Assembly: GCA_015234425.1 (NCBI GenBank)
Contig: JADGNE010000054.1
Coordinates: forward strand, 62,001 to 126,000
Reading direction: 5' to 3'
DNA: 64,000 bases
Origin: Devosia sp.
GTDB taxonomy: Bacteria; Pseudomonadota; Alphaproteobacteria; Rhizobiales; Devosiaceae
The notes below the pieces were generated by a model, which was not told the DNA's origin, made no database searches, and saw only the letters and a program-made list of their open reading frames with translations. Positions 9,692 to 19,334 of the stretch are shown here, in pieces. A program made the position numbers and the translations under genes. Position 1 is the stretch's first letter, and the number at the start of each line of letters is the position of its first letter.

Positions 9692-11155
9692 ATGAAGAAC
9701 CTTGCCGACGAGACCAGCATCGATGCCATCCTGGCGCGGGTGCGTGCCGAAACGGCCAAGGATATCAAGGCCATCGTCAGCGAGCCCGGACGCCGCAAGG
9801 GCCTTTCCACTATTCCGCTGGTCCCCGTACCGCAGGCTGCAGATGCCATCGCGCCCGGTCGCCAGCGCTATACTATCGAGGAATTCGCCGCCCTCGACGA
9901 CGAAGATTTCCTCCGCAATGCCTACCGTGTTATTCTGGGCCGCGAGATCGACGGCGTTGGCTTGGGCACGCGCCTGCCGGCGCTGCGCAATGGTCAGACC
10001 ACAGTCGTCCGCATTCTCTTTTCGCTGACCCGTTCGGCAGAGGGACGTGCACGCGGCATTAAGATCCGGGGCCTGTTGCCGGCAGCCGTCATCGATCGCG
10101 CCTCGACGCTGCCGGTTATTGGTCGGATTGTAGAGCCTTTCCAGCGGCTTATCGTTCGCTCTACCACTCAGCAGCGCCTGGCGAACCTGTCGGTACGGCA
10201 GGGCGACACGATTGAAGGCATCAATCATGCGCTCACCGCTATCCGCAAGAATCAGCTGGCCCTCGATCAGCGGATTGCGCTGGCCGAGCAGGCCGCCGAG
10301 GCTACCCGCCTCCGCGCCGAGGAAGTGGCTGATATTTCACACAATTCTCTCTCCGAGATCCGCGCCACCCGCAACGAGATTGCCAACCAGCGCGCCGCCA
10401 TGAGCCAACTCATCGCCGCTGCCCGCGAAAATCTGCCAGCACCGGTTCAGGCCAAGGTCGACGAGATCGAGGATGCCAGCCTCGATGCGCTCTATGTCGC
10501 CTTCGAAAACCGCTTCCGCGGCTCGACCGACGAGATCGCCCGCCGCCAGGAGCGCTACCTGCCGATCTTCCGCGCCACCCCGCCGGTGGTCGCCGGCGGC
10601 ACCGTTCTCGACATCGGCTGCGGGCGTGGTGAGTTCCTCAGCCTTTTGAAAAAGCACAACTTTGTGCCCAAGGGCCTCGACCTCAACGCCGCCATGGTGG
10701 CCGAGGCGCGGGCCCGTGGACACGATGTGGTGGAGGGCGATGCCGTTGCCTGGCTCGAGGCTCAGCCCGAAGGCAGCCTGGCCGCAATCACCGGCTTTCA
10801 TATCGTCGAGCACATCCCCTTCAAGTCGCTGGTCCGCCTTGTGGACGCCGCCCGCCGCGCCCTTTCGCCCGGTGGCATTATTCTTTTCGAGACACCCAAT
10901 CCGGAAAACCTCGTCGTCGGCGCCTGCACCTTCCACTACGACCCAACCCATCTTCGGCCGCTGCCGCCCGACTATTTGAAATTCATCGCGGAAGCCCGCG
11001 GCTTTGGCGATGCGCGCGTCATCCGCACGGACGAAGATTGCAATCTCGACCAGCCCGAGAGCGGCTTTGCGCCGGCTGAGATCAACGACTGGTTCCGCCA
11101 GCCGCCCGACTATGCGGTCTATGCCCGCAAGCCCTTGGAAAACGGGGCCATTTGA
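9692..11155 (+). CDS. DUF4214 + coiled-coil + SAM methyltransferase (WbdD-like O-antigen terminator)
   Basis: A 487-residue three-part protein. Residues ~60-120 form a DUF4214-like unit (FLRNAYRVILGREIDGVGLG). Residues ~165-265 are a helical, likely coiled-coil stretch. Residues ~265-480 are a class I methyltransferase with the SAM loop DIGCGRGEF near 306 and a FHIVEHIPF motif near 368. The segment leading into the domain (LYVAFENRFRGSTDEIARRQ) matches methyltransferases of the WbdD type, which cap the non-reducing end of ABC-exported O-polysaccharide and set chain length. That fits the Wzt glycan-binding domain nearby. The shared DUF4214 with the secreted protein at 7713 is notable. It overlaps the next gene by one base (TGATG). 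Confidence 0.85.
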   Translation: MKNLADETSIDAILARVRAETAKDIKAIVSEPGRRKGLSTIPLVPVPQAADAIAPGRQRYTIEEFAALDDEDFLRNAYRVILGREIDGVGLGTRLPALRNGQTTVVRILFSLTRSAEGRARGIKIRGLLPAAVIDRASTLPVIGRIVEPFQRLIVRSTTQQRLANLSVRQGDTIEGINHALTAIRKNQLALDQRIALAEQAAEATRLRAEEVADISHNSLSEIRATRNEIANQRAAMSQLIAAARENLPAPVQAKVDEIEDASLDALYVAFENRFRGSTDEIARRQERYLPIFRATPPVVAGGTVLDIGCGRGEFLSLLKKHNFVPKGLDLNAAMVAEARARGHDVVEGDAVAWLEAQPEGSLAAITGFHIVEHIPFKSLVRLVDAARRALSPGGIILFETPNPENLVVGACTFHYDPTHLRPLPPDYLKFIAEARGFGDARVIRTDEDCNLDQPESGFAPAEINDWFRQPPDYAVYARKPLENGAI

Positions 11156-12225
11156 TGCGGGTCGGCATCGCCACGGTCTTTACCCCCGGCATTCATGGCG
11201 GGGCCGAGTTTCTGGCCGATGGCCTCGTCGCCGCGGTGCGGGAGGCCGGCCATCAGGTCCACCGCATCTCGGTGCCCTTCCATTATGACGCCCCGGCCTC
11301 GGCGGGCCGGGCCATGGATCAGTGCCTCTCGACCGACTTCATGCGTTATGATGGCGGTCTGATCGACCGGCTGATCTGTCTCAAATTCCCAGCCTATGCC
11401 ATGCCGCATCCGGACAAGCGCGTCTGGCTGCTGCATCAGCACCGTGTCGCCTATGACCTCTTCGGTTCAGCCCATGGCTGGCCGGACACCCCCGAAACGC
11501 AGGACCTGCGCCGTCGTATTGCCGAGGTGGACAAGATTTCCCTCGGCGGCGAAGGGGAGGGGAGCGCCAAGGCAGTCTACACGATCGCCGAGCGCGTCTC
11601 GTCGCGGCTCCGCCACTACAGCGGCATCGAGAGCAAGGCGCTCTACCACCCGCCTGCGGACGCCGAAAAGTTCCGCTGCGCCAATGCCTTGCCCTATATC
11701 TTCGTGCCGAGCCGCCTCGAGGCGCTCAAGCGTCAGGACCTGTTCCTGCGCGCACTGGCGAAGACACCGAGCCCTATCGGCGCCGTCATCGCCGGCGACG
11801 GGGGGCTGCGGACACAGCTACAGGCGTTGAGCGAGGAACTTGGTCTTGCCGACCGGGTTCGTTTCGTCGGGTCCATCACCCGCGCTGAAATGCTGGAGTT
11901 TTACGCCCAAGCCTTGGCCGTGTTTTTCGGGCCGCTGGATGAGGACTATGGCTATATCACGCTCGAAGCCATGCTGTCGGGCAAGCCTGTTGTCACCTGC
12001 CGGGATAGTGGCGGGCCGCTGGAGTTCGTCGTCGATGGCGAGACCGGCTATGTCACTGATCCCCAGCCCGATGCCATTGCCGAGGCTCTGTCACGGCTGA
12101 TGGCCCACCCGGCTCTGGCCAAACGCCTTGGAGCCAATGGCCGGGCGCGCTACGAGGCCATGAACATCACCTGGTCCCATGTGGTAGAGACGCTGCTGGC
12201 CGACCTTCCGGAGACCAGCGCATGA
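11155..12225 (+). CDS. glycosyltransferase family 4
   Basis: A 356-residue GT-B fold enzyme. The N-terminal acceptor half begins with VGIATVFTPGIHGGAEFLAD. The C-terminal donor half has FVPSRLEALKRQDLFLRAL near 183, a GDGG turn, and the nucleotide-sugar motif EDYGYITLEAMLSGKPVV near 262. It likely adds a sugar to a growing lipid-linked O-polysaccharide on the cytoplasmic side. I take ATG 11155, which shares its A with the upstream stop, rather than TTG 11152. Its end overlaps the next gene by ATGA, so three genes (9692-14582) form one coupled unit. Confidence 0.9.
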   Translation: MRVGIATVFTPGIHGGAEFLADGLVAAVREAGHQVHRISVPFHYDAPASAGRAMDQCLSTDFMRYDGGLIDRLICLKFPAYAMPHPDKRVWLLHQHRVAYDLFGSAHGWPDTPETQDLRRRIAEVDKISLGGEGEGSAKAVYTIAERVSSRLRHYSGIESKALYHPPADAEKFRCANALPYIFVPSRLEALKRQDLFLRALAKTPSPIGAVIAGDGGLRTQLQALSEELGLADRVRFVGSITRAEMLEFYAQALAVFFGPLDEDYGYITLEAMLSGKPVVTCRDSGGPLEFVVDGETGYVTDPQPDAIAEALSRLMAHPALAKRLGANGRARYEAMNITWSHVVETLLADLPETSA

Positions 12226-14582
12226 AGATCGCACTTGTCACTCCGCTGGCTTCGCCCCTGGCGCTGGGCGGCGCCGAGAACCTCTGGTGGGGGCTCCAGA
12301 ACCATTTCAATACCCAGACCGAGCACCAGTGCGACATCGTCTCGGTTCCCTCGCCTGAGGGCAATTTCTGGGATTTGATCGGCTCTTACGAGACCTTTTC
12401 CCAGCTCGACCTGTCGGCCTATGATTGCGTGATCTCCGGCAAATATCCGGGTTGGATGGTCAATCATCCCAACCACATCTGCTACATGCTGCACCGGCTG
12501 CGTGGCCTCTATGACACCTATACCGGAGCGCCGCTCGATATCGCCGCCCAACCTGAAAAACTCCGCGCGCTGCTGAGCTGGATGGAAGACGCCGGTGCGG
12601 AGCCTGGCGCCGACGCGATCCCTTTGCTGTTCGAGCGGCTGAAAGCGCTGCGCGGAGACGCGGAAAGTGAAGCCGCGCTAGGGTTTCCGGGGCCAGTATC
12701 GCGCGCCATCATCCATTTTCTCGACAATGCTGCCCTCTCGGGCGGACGGGTTCGGCGGCACGCCGCCATCGCCGGGACCGTTGCGCGCCGAAAGGATTAT
12801 TTCCCCGCTGATGCAAGCGTGGATGTGCTTTATCCGCCGCCGCATCGCGACGATTATTTCTGCGGTAGCCAGGACTATTTCTTCACCTCCAGCCGCCTCG
12901 ACCGGCCCAAGCGGGTTGATCTGATCATTGAGGCCTACCGGCAGGTGGAGACCGATCTGCCCCTGCTGATCGCAGGATCGGGGCCGGACGAAGTGCGCCT
13001 CAAGGCACTCGCCGGTGAGAACGAGCGGATCCGCTTCCTTGGCTTTGTTGCCGACGACGCCATGGCCGGACTTTATGCCAATGCGCTCGCCGTGCCCTTC
13101 GTCCCCTACGATGAGGACTATGGCCTTATAACCATCGAAGCCATGCGCTCGGGCAAGCCGGTGATTACGGTCAATGATGCGGGCGGTCCAACCGAATTCG
13201 TGACCGATGGCGTGACGGGCCTCGTCACCGCACCAGATCCACAGGATTTGGCAAAAGCGCTGGCGGCGCTGGCGAACGATCCGGTGCGCGCGGCGGAGAT
13301 GGGTCGGGAAGCGCGCAAAAACGTCGACCCCATTACCTGGGCCAAGGTCGCCGAGGGCCTCATTGCCGCGCCGACGCCCCGCGTTATCCGGCCCAAGCTG
13401 ACCGTGGCCACGACCTTCAAGGTCTTTCCGCCGATGAATGGCGGGCAGGCCCGCGTCTATCATCTCTACCGGAACCTCGCCCGTCATTATGACATCGACA
13501 TTGTCTCGCTGGGTGGTCCCGCCGATGCGCGCAGCGAGATGGAGATTGCCCCCGGTCTCCTCGAGATCACCATTCCGCGCAGCCAGGACCATGGCGATGC
13601 CGAATACTTCGTCTCGCGCCAGGTGGGCGAGCGGCCGGTTGGCGACATCACGACCAATGCGCTCTTTGGCCTGACGCCTGACTATGTCGAGGCGCTGGAG
13701 CTCTCGGCGATCACCAGCGAAGCGGTCATCGCCTGCCACCCCTTCATGATCGATGCAATCGCGGAAGCTGCACCGGACAAGCTCCTCTGGTACGAGGCGC
13801 AGGACGTCGAACTAACCCTGAAGTCGGCTGTGTTTTCCGCCGTGCCTGAGGCCGAACCGCTGATGGCCGAAGTCACGCGGGCCGAGCGGGCCGCCTGGAC
13901 ACGTGCGGAACGGGTCTTTGCCTGCGCCAATCGCGATCTCCATGAACTTGAGCGCGTCTACGGCCCAACGCGCGCGCGCTTGTCCGAAGTGCCAAACGGC
14001 GTCTCTCTGGACGATATCCGTTTCGTCGATTTGGCTGAGCGCCGCCGATTAAAAGCTGCCGGCGGGCTTTCCGGGCAAGTCGCCATGTTCCTCGGCAGCT
14101 GGCATGGCCCCAATCTCGAGGCCGTAGAGGACATTCTCGCGCAGGCGCCCCGGAGCCCGGATACGCGCTTCTTCATCATCGGTAGTGTCTGTCTGCCCTT
14201 CAAGGATCGTGTGCTGCCAGCCAATGTGGAGCTGATGGGCGCGGTCGATATGGAGACACGCGATCTCATGCTCTCGATCGCGGACGTTGCGCTCAACCCG
14301 ATGCGCTCGGGCACTGGCACGAACCTCAAAATGCTCGATTACATGGCAGCCGGCGTACCGGTCATTTCATCTGCCTTTGGCGCCCGGGGACTCGCGATCG
14401 ACCCTGACGTCCATTACGTCCAGGGCGAGAATGAGAGCATGGCACAATCGCTCGCACGTCTGGCAAATACCAGTGACGATGCGCTTCAGGCCATGATCAC
14501 CGCCGCCCGCGCCCGCGCCGAAAGCGAATATTCCTGGCGCGTCATCGCGGAGCGGTTCATCGAGGAATTGGCGCGGGATTAG
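12222..14582 (+). CDS. bifunctional glycosyltransferase, two GT4 domains
   Basis: A 786-residue fusion of two GT-B modules. Domain 1 (about 1-385) starts IALVTPLASPLALGGAENLW and carries the donor motif DEDYGLITIEAMRSGKPVI near 302-320. Domain 2 (about 390-780) starts LTVATTFKVFPPMNGGQARV and has a weaker donor motif (ALNPMRSGTGTNLKMLDYMAAGVPVI near 690-715) of the type found in GT4 enzymes. Fused polymerising transferases of this kind often build an alternating disaccharide, so this may elongate the repeat unit; that is inferred. It overlaps the upstream GT by ATGA and ends 16 nt from the convergent Wzt gene. Confidence 0.88.
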   Translation: MKIALVTPLASPLALGGAENLWWGLQNHFNTQTEHQCDIVSVPSPEGNFWDLIGSYETFSQLDLSAYDCVISGKYPGWMVNHPNHICYMLHRLRGLYDTYTGAPLDIAAQPEKLRALLSWMEDAGAEPGADAIPLLFERLKALRGDAESEAALGFPGPVSRAIIHFLDNAALSGGRVRRHAAIAGTVARRKDYFPADASVDVLYPPPHRDDYFCGSQDYFFTSSRLDRPKRVDLIIEAYRQVETDLPLLIAGSGPDEVRLKALAGENERIRFLGFVADDAMAGLYANALAVPFVPYDEDYGLITIEAMRSGKPVITVNDAGGPTEFVTDGVTGLVTAPDPQDLAKALAALANDPVRAAEMGREARKNVDPITWAKVAEGLIAAPTPRVIRPKLTVATTFKVFPPMNGGQARVYHLYRNLARHYDIDIVSLGGPADARSEMEIAPGLLEITIPRSQDHGDAEYFVSRQVGERPVGDITTNALFGLTPDYVEALELSAITSEAVIACHPFMIDAIAEAAPDKLLWYEAQDVELTLKSAVFSAVPEAEPLMAEVTRAERAAWTRAERVFACANRDLHELERVYGPTRARLSEVPNGVSLDDIRFVDLAERRRLKAAGGLSGQVAMFLGSWHGPNLEAVEDILAQAPRSPDTRFFIIGSVCLPFKDRVLPANVELMGAVDMETRDLMLSIADVALNPMRSGTGTNLKMLDYMAAGVPVISSAFGARGLAIDPDVHYVQGENESMAQSLARLANTSDDALQAMITAARARAESEYSWRVIAERFIEELARD

Positions 14583-14598
14583 CGCGAGACTGTCCGCC

Positions 14599-15834
14599 TC
14601 AGATCGATCCGTTCTTTTCGACGCTAAAGTGGGATGGCAGGTACAGCTTGCCGTCAAACACCTGCTTGCTCAGGTTTGCGACTGAGAACACAAGGGCAAG
14701 GTCGCGCCATTCATAATTGTCATTGAGGTGATTTTCGCCACCTGTGAGGGCGAGGGTAAGCGAGTAAGAGCCTTCACCAAAGTTGGCTTCGAACGCGACG
14801 GTAAAGCTGTACCGGTCGCCGGGTTGCACGTTTTCGATGACCTGGTCGCTGTAATACGTGTTCGTCCCGTGCATGGTTTGGCCCACACGGTCCTTGATTG
14901 AAAATCCCAAGACAAGCGTGTCCACGGCAGAGTTCGCTAGGACGTCGACCCTAAACCGGGCTTTTTGGCCAACCGATAGCGTGTCGACGGCCTGGCCGGC
15001 CTCATCCAGGAGGCTCACCGCTTCGATGGTGACCCTTTTGTTGCCAGACGTCGTCTGGACACGGCCATCGCTGAGCTCGCGCGTCTCGATCGAGGTGTCG
15101 CTCGCGTCGCTGAGGAGCGCGTTGTAATAGTCCAGCACCGCTTCCGGGTCGCCGTCCTTGGCCACGGCGCCATTGTGGAGAAGGATCGCGCGGTCGCAGA
15201 GGCTGAGGAGTGCCATGCGGTCGTGGGACACGAGAATGAGGGTCGTGCCCTCCTTCTGGAATTCCTTGATGCGATCAAAACTCTTGTGCTGGAAATAGGC
15301 ATCGCCCACCGACAGCGCCTCGTCCACGATGAGGATATCGGGCCGGAAGGCGGTTGCGACCGAAAAGGCCAGCCGCATATGCATGCCGCTGGAATAGACC
15401 CGCAGAGGCTGGTCGAAATAGCTGCCGAGCTCCGAAAACCCTGCAATGCCGTCCAGCGCATCGACGATCTCGGCATGCTGGTAGCCCATCAGGCCCAGCG
15501 CGTGAAAGACGTTCTGGCGGCCCGTATAGTCTGGGTTGAAACCCATCCCCAATTCGAGAATGGCCGCAATCTTCCCGTTGATCGTGACGCCGCCCGTGGA
15601 GGGCCGCATCGTGCCGGTGATCAGTTTCAGCAGCGTGCTCTTGCCCGCGCCATTGCGTCCAACAATGCCCAGAGCCTGTCCGGATTGCACGTCGAAGGAA
15701 ATATCCTTGAGCACCCAGCGCTCTTCGGCGATCGGGGCATTGACGCCGAACCAGCGCAGCACCCGATAGAGCTCGTGGCTGTAGCGTCGGAACACCTTGC
15801 CCAGCCCGGAGACGTTCATGACGATGTGGCTCAT
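14599..15834 (-). CDS. wzt: O-antigen/polysaccharide ABC exporter ATPase with glycan-binding domain
   Basis: A 411-residue ATPase partner of the Wzm permease. Residues 1-250 are the nucleotide-binding domain with Walker A GRNGAGKST, the divergent signature VYSSGMHMRLAFS typical of the Wzt/TagH group, Walker B ILIVDEALSVGD and the switch His in LVSHD. Residues ~265-411 form the beta-sandwich Wzt C-terminal domain, which in E. coli O8/O9a recognises the capped non-reducing end of the glycan before export. The WbdD-like capping enzyme lies at 9692-11155. The start is ATG 15834, overlapping the permease stop as ATGA; the longer reading through 16188 lies inside the permease gene and is rejected. 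Confidence 0.94.
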   Translation of the reverse strand: MSHIVMNVSGLGKVFRRYSHELYRVLRWFGVNAPIAEERWVLKDISFDVQSGQALGIVGRNGAGKSTLLKLITGTMRPSTGGVTINGKIAAILELGMGFNPDYTGRQNVFHALGLMGYQHAEIVDALDGIAGFSELGSYFDQPLRVYSSGMHMRLAFSVATAFRPDILIVDEALSVGDAYFQHKSFDRIKEFQKEGTTLILVSHDRMALLSLCDRAILLHNGAVAKDGDPEAVLDYYNALLSDASDTSIETRELSDGRVQTTSGNKRVTIEAVSLLDEAGQAVDTLSVGQKARFRVDVLANSAVDTLVLGFSIKDRVGQTMHGTNTYYSDQVIENVQPGDRYSFTVAFEANFGEGSYSLTLALTGGENHLNDNYEWRDLALVFSVANLSKQVFDGKLYLPSHFSVEKNGSI

Positions 15835-16628
15835 AGCGCGTCCACCATTTCGGGGCTCGCCTTGCGGAAAAGCCAGAAGGCCAGCCCGAGAATGGCCAGC
15901 GAAAGCGCGAAAATGAACATGAGCGGGCCGTTGAGCGGAGCCTCGTTGAACACCATGACGCGGTGATAGCCGTCGATGATCCAGAACATGGGATTGAGCA
16001 TCACGATCTTCTGGAAGGCGTCGGGCAGGATGGTGATCGTGTAGACGATCGGCGTAAACCAGAACAGGAATTGCATCAGGATCGGCGTCAGCTGGCCGAT
16101 ATCGCGGATGAAGACATTGAGAACGCCTGCGACAAGGCCGATGCCGGAGGCGAACGCGATGTTGATGATCATCATCACCGGCAGCCACAGGAGGTTCCAG
16201 CCGAGCGGGAAACCAAGCAGCGCAAAGATGACGAGCACCAGCGCGAGAAAAATGAGATTGGTGATCAGCGACGTCGCGATGACCACGATGGGCAGGATCG
16301 TGCGCGGGAAGGAGATCTTCTTGAGCACATTGCCATTGTCGATGAAGACGGTGATCGACCTTGTGATGATCTCGCTGAACAGCAGCCAGGCCTGGAACCC
16401 CGACATCAGATAGATCGCATAGGAGAAGGAGTTGTCGATCCCCGGTAGGCGCTGGGACATCAGCGACGAGAGAACAAAGGTATAGATCAGCACCTGCGAC
16501 AGTGGCGCGAGGATGATCCAGAGAAAGCCAAGGCGACTGCGGAGGACCCGGTTCCGGAAATCGGCCATGATCGAGGTGGCCAGGAAATACCGGTAGCTCC
16601 AGAGCGCGCGCAACAGATTGAGGACCAT
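15831..16628 (-). CDS. wzm: O-antigen/polysaccharide ABC exporter permease
   Basis: A 265-residue ABC-2 type permease with six predicted helices. The conserved amphipathic N-terminus (YFLATSIMADFRNRVLRSRLGFLW) and the C-terminal WFTPIVYTITILP loop are typical of Wzm/TagG. It forms the channel that moves lipid-linked polysaccharide across the inner membrane, powered by the overlapping Wzt. The ribosome site GAGGAGAAG precedes ATG 16628. The GT4 gene at 16641 is 12 nt upstream in the same operon. Confidence 0.93.
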   Translation of the reverse strand: MVLNLLRALWSYRYFLATSIMADFRNRVLRSRLGFLWIILAPLSQVLIYTFVLSSLMSQRLPGIDNSFSYAIYLMSGFQAWLLFSEIITRSITVFIDNGNVLKKISFPRTILPIVVIATSLITNLIFLALVLVIFALLGFPLGWNLLWLPVMMIINIAFASGIGLVAGVLNVFIRDIGQLTPILMQFLFWFTPIVYTITILPDAFQKIVMLNPMFWIIDGYHRVMVFNEAPLNGPLMFIFALSLAILGLAFWLFRKASPEMVDAL

Positions 16629-16640
16629 TCTAGCTTCTCC

Positions 16641-17804
16641 TCAACGCGCTATGGTCGCGCGATAGGCCGTAAGTGTGTCGGCTGCGCATTTTTCCCAGCT
16701 GAATTTCTGCGCCTGGGCAAACCCGCCTGCTATGGCGGCCTCGCGCCAGGCTGCATCCGTCAGGGCGCGCTTGAGCGCATGGCTGATGCCTGTAACATCT
16801 TCCGGCTCGACAAACAGCGCCGCATCGCCGCCGACCTCGGGCAGGGAAGAGCGGTTTGACGTGACCACGGGTACCCCGGAGGCCATGGCCTCAAGGACGG
16901 GCAGGCCGAAGCCCTCGTAGAGCGAGGGGAAGGCGAAGAGATAGGCGCCCGAGAAGAGGATCGGCAGATCCTCTTCCGGCACAAAGCCGAGATAGGTCAG
17001 CCAACCCTGGCGCTGCGCCCGCTCGATCCGCTCCATGATGGCTTCGTTCTGCCAGCCACGATGGCCGGAGAGAACGAGCGGCTTCTGCGCCCGCAGGGGG
17101 GAGGGGAGCCTTTCGTAGGCGTCGATCAGGTTGACGAGGTTTTTCCGCGGCTCGATCGTGCCGGTGTAAAGCGTGTAGCCGCCGTGGGTCAGTCCATAGC
17201 GCGCCAGCGTCGGGGCGGTTTCGGAGATATCCCGCGCGTGAAAGATTTCGCTGCTGGCCAGCGGCGCCACGAACACATCGCTTGCGGCCACACCAAAGCG
17301 CTGGATCACCTCATGCTTGATCGCTTCGCAATCGGTGATGATGGTATTGGTGCGCTGCAGCGAAATCTCGATTTCCTTGCCGAGATAGAGCACCCGCTCG
17401 GGCGGATGAAACTGCGGCATGGTCAAAACGGAGAGATCATGGATGGTGACCGTCCGCGGACCCGGGAAGTCGGGAACGTAGAAATTTGGCCCATGAAACA
17501 ATTGCCCCTCGTGGCCGGCGAAGGGGTTTGACCGGCGCAGCGATTTGAGCGCGCGATAGGTCTCGAGCACCAACTTGCTGCGCGCCAGCTGCCGCTTGAC
17601 GGCGAGCAGGCCGCTCGCCGCAGCGCTTGGCGCCGTTTCCATCGCATCCCGCTCGGGCAGGGCCGGAACGAAGCGGTCGCCGTTGAAATAATCCAGCTGC
17701 TCGACTTCGGGGTTGGCGGCCAATTGCTTGGCCAGCTCAAGCGTATACCGACCGATACCCGTCAGCGGGTATTTGAGGGATTGAATGGAAAGAACAATTT
17801 TCAT
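16641..17804 (-). CDS. glycosyltransferase family 4
   Basis: A 387-residue GT-B enzyme. The N-terminal LTGIGRYTLELAKQL glycine-rich acceptor loop is near residue 14-28. Donor-side motifs are YTGTIEPRKNLVNLI near 212 and PSLYEGFGLPVLEAMASG near 290-307, with the two Glu spaced as in WbdA/WbdB/MtfB mannosyltransferases. It is the first gene of the GT-wzm-wzt operon, so it probably acts early or as a polymerising transferase in the exported O-polysaccharide. Start ATG 17804 has only a weak ribosome site. Confidence 0.92.
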   Translation of the reverse strand: MKIVLSIQSLKYPLTGIGRYTLELAKQLAANPEVEQLDYFNGDRFVPALPERDAMETAPSAAASGLLAVKRQLARSKLVLETYRALKSLRRSNPFAGHEGQLFHGPNFYVPDFPGPRTVTIHDLSVLTMPQFHPPERVLYLGKEIEISLQRTNTIITDCEAIKHEVIQRFGVAASDVFVAPLASSEIFHARDISETAPTLARYGLTHGGYTLYTGTIEPRKNLVNLIDAYERLPSPLRAQKPLVLSGHRGWQNEAIMERIERAQRQGWLTYLGFVPEEDLPILFSGAYLFAFPSLYEGFGLPVLEAMASGVPVVTSNRSSLPEVGGDAALFVEPEDVTGISHALKRALTDAAWREAAIAGGFAQAQKFSWEKCAADTLTAYRATIAR

Positions 17805-17981
17805 GCTGCTATGGGGTCGCCTCAGTCAGTCTGGCTGCCGCACGTCAAGCACAGCGCTGCGCGTGAGAAAAGACCATTTCTGAAGCAATGGCCTATAATC
17901 CCATTTGGCGGTTTGGGGTAGCGGCAAGAAACCGGGGCAGGTGTCCAGGCGACAAACCGGCGGTGCCGCCTGGGATTTGGC

Positions 17982-19325
17982 TTACTGCTCGCGCATGCCC
18001 TTGTTGAACATGTCGGTCATCGGACGCACGAAATATTCGAACATGGTGCGTTCGCCGGTCGAGACGATCACGTCCACGGGCATGCCCGGGAGCAGGCGCT
18101 CGCGGATATCCTGTGGCACGTCGGTGTCGGCAACCTCGATGCGGGCGCTGTAATAGGGCGCCTGGTTCGGGTTTTCCGGCTGCACGACGTCCTGCGATAC
18201 CACCGAAATTCGCCCGAAGATGACCGGCGTGGTCTTGGCCGAGAATGCCGGGAAACGCACTTCGGCTTCTTGGCCGATGGAGACGCTGTCGATGTCGATG
18301 GGCCGGATCTGGGCCGCGATGATGAGATCGTCGTCGAGCGGAATGATATCCATCACCGGCTCGGCGGGGCGAATGACGCCGCCGATCGTATGCACGCGGA
18401 TATTCTGCAGCATGCCGCGGACCGGCGCCTTGACGGTGGTCCGTTCCAGCACGTCGCGGGCGACGTGGAGGCGCTCGGTAGTCTCGTTGAGCTGTTCGCG
18501 GACGTCGCGCAGCTCGCTGCCGGCGCGTTCGACGAACTCCTGATTGACCTGGATGATCTGCAGCTCGGTTTCCGAGATGGTCTGGCGCAGCTTTGCCACT
18601 TCCGAGGTGATCGCACCAAGCTCGCCCTGCAGTTCAAGGCGCGCACGCGTCATGGACGAGAGCTGGTTGGTGGCAATGACGCCGGTTTCCTGGCCGCGGG
18701 TCAGCCGGGTCACTTCATCGTTCAGCGAGGTCATCTGCTGTTCGATGGCGTCCTTTTGCAGGGACAGGCCATTGATGGCTTCGTTGAGCTGATCGATACG
18801 CGAGGTGAAGATGGCGACCTGGCCATCCTTGCTCGCCTTGCGATCGTTGAACAATGTCTGCTGCAGGGCGATGACGCGCTGAACGGCAGGATCATCGGAG
18901 GTGAACAGTTCGTCCGGGAAGATGACTGCCGCGCCGTTGACGCTTTCGGCGTTAAGGCGCGCTTCCTGGGCCAGCAGCATGTGCTGGCGGCTGTTGAGAT
19001 AGGCCACATTGCCCTGGGCCTGGGTCGGATCAAGAGTCAGCACGACAGTGCCCGCCTCGACAATATCGCCTTCGCTGGCATTGATCCCCGAGACGATGCC
19101 GCCTTCGAGGTGCTGGACGATCTTGCGGCTCGATTCCACCGAGATCACGCCGCCGGCGACAACGCCGCTGGCGAGAGGAGCCGTCGCGGCCCAGACGCCA
19201 AACACGCCAAAGGTCAGGGCAAGGGTGACATAACCGGCCATGATATAGGGCTGCGGCGAGAAGTCTTTCTTGGGCTTGCCGGAGGTCGCAAGCGGCTCAT
19301 CGCCGGAATAGGGAACGACTGACAT
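17982..19325 (-). CDS. type I secretion membrane fusion protein (HlyD family)
   Basis: A 447-residue periplasmic adaptor. A short cytosolic N-terminus, one helix at about 29-50, a lipoyl-like segment (VVAGGVISVESSRKIVQHLEGGIV), long heptad-rich hairpin helices (about 110-300) and a C-terminal beta-barrel half (VRGMLQNIRVHTIGGVIRPAEPVMDIIP) follow the HlyD/PrtE plan. It bridges the ABC exporter to an outer-membrane TolC-like channel, which is not in this window. It lies 9 nt downstream of the ABC gene, and its AAGGAAA ribosome site overlaps that gene's stop. The likely cargo is the protein encoded at 7713-9434. Confidence 0.94.
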   Translation of the reverse strand: MSVVPYSGDEPLATSGKPKKDFSPQPYIMAGYVTLALTFGVFGVWAATAPLASGVVAGGVISVESSRKIVQHLEGGIVSGINASEGDIVEAGTVVLTLDPTQAQGNVAYLNSRQHMLLAQEARLNAESVNGAAVIFPDELFTSDDPAVQRVIALQQTLFNDRKASKDGQVAIFTSRIDQLNEAINGLSLQKDAIEQQMTSLNDEVTRLTRGQETGVIATNQLSSMTRARLELQGELGAITSEVAKLRQTISETELQIIQVNQEFVERAGSELRDVREQLNETTERLHVARDVLERTTVKAPVRGMLQNIRVHTIGGVIRPAEPVMDIIPLDDDLIIAAQIRPIDIDSVSIGQEAEVRFPAFSAKTTPVIFGRISVVSQDVVQPENPNQAPYYSARIEVADTDVPQDIRERLLPGMPVDVIVSTGERTMFEYFVRPMTDMFNKGMREQ

Positions 19326-19334
19326 TAGGTTTCC

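Noticed and set aside
15834-16188. An N-terminal extension of the Wzt frame.
   Set aside because: It lies within the permease gene and is Arg/His-rich; the ATGA junction at 15834 gives the normal Wzt start.
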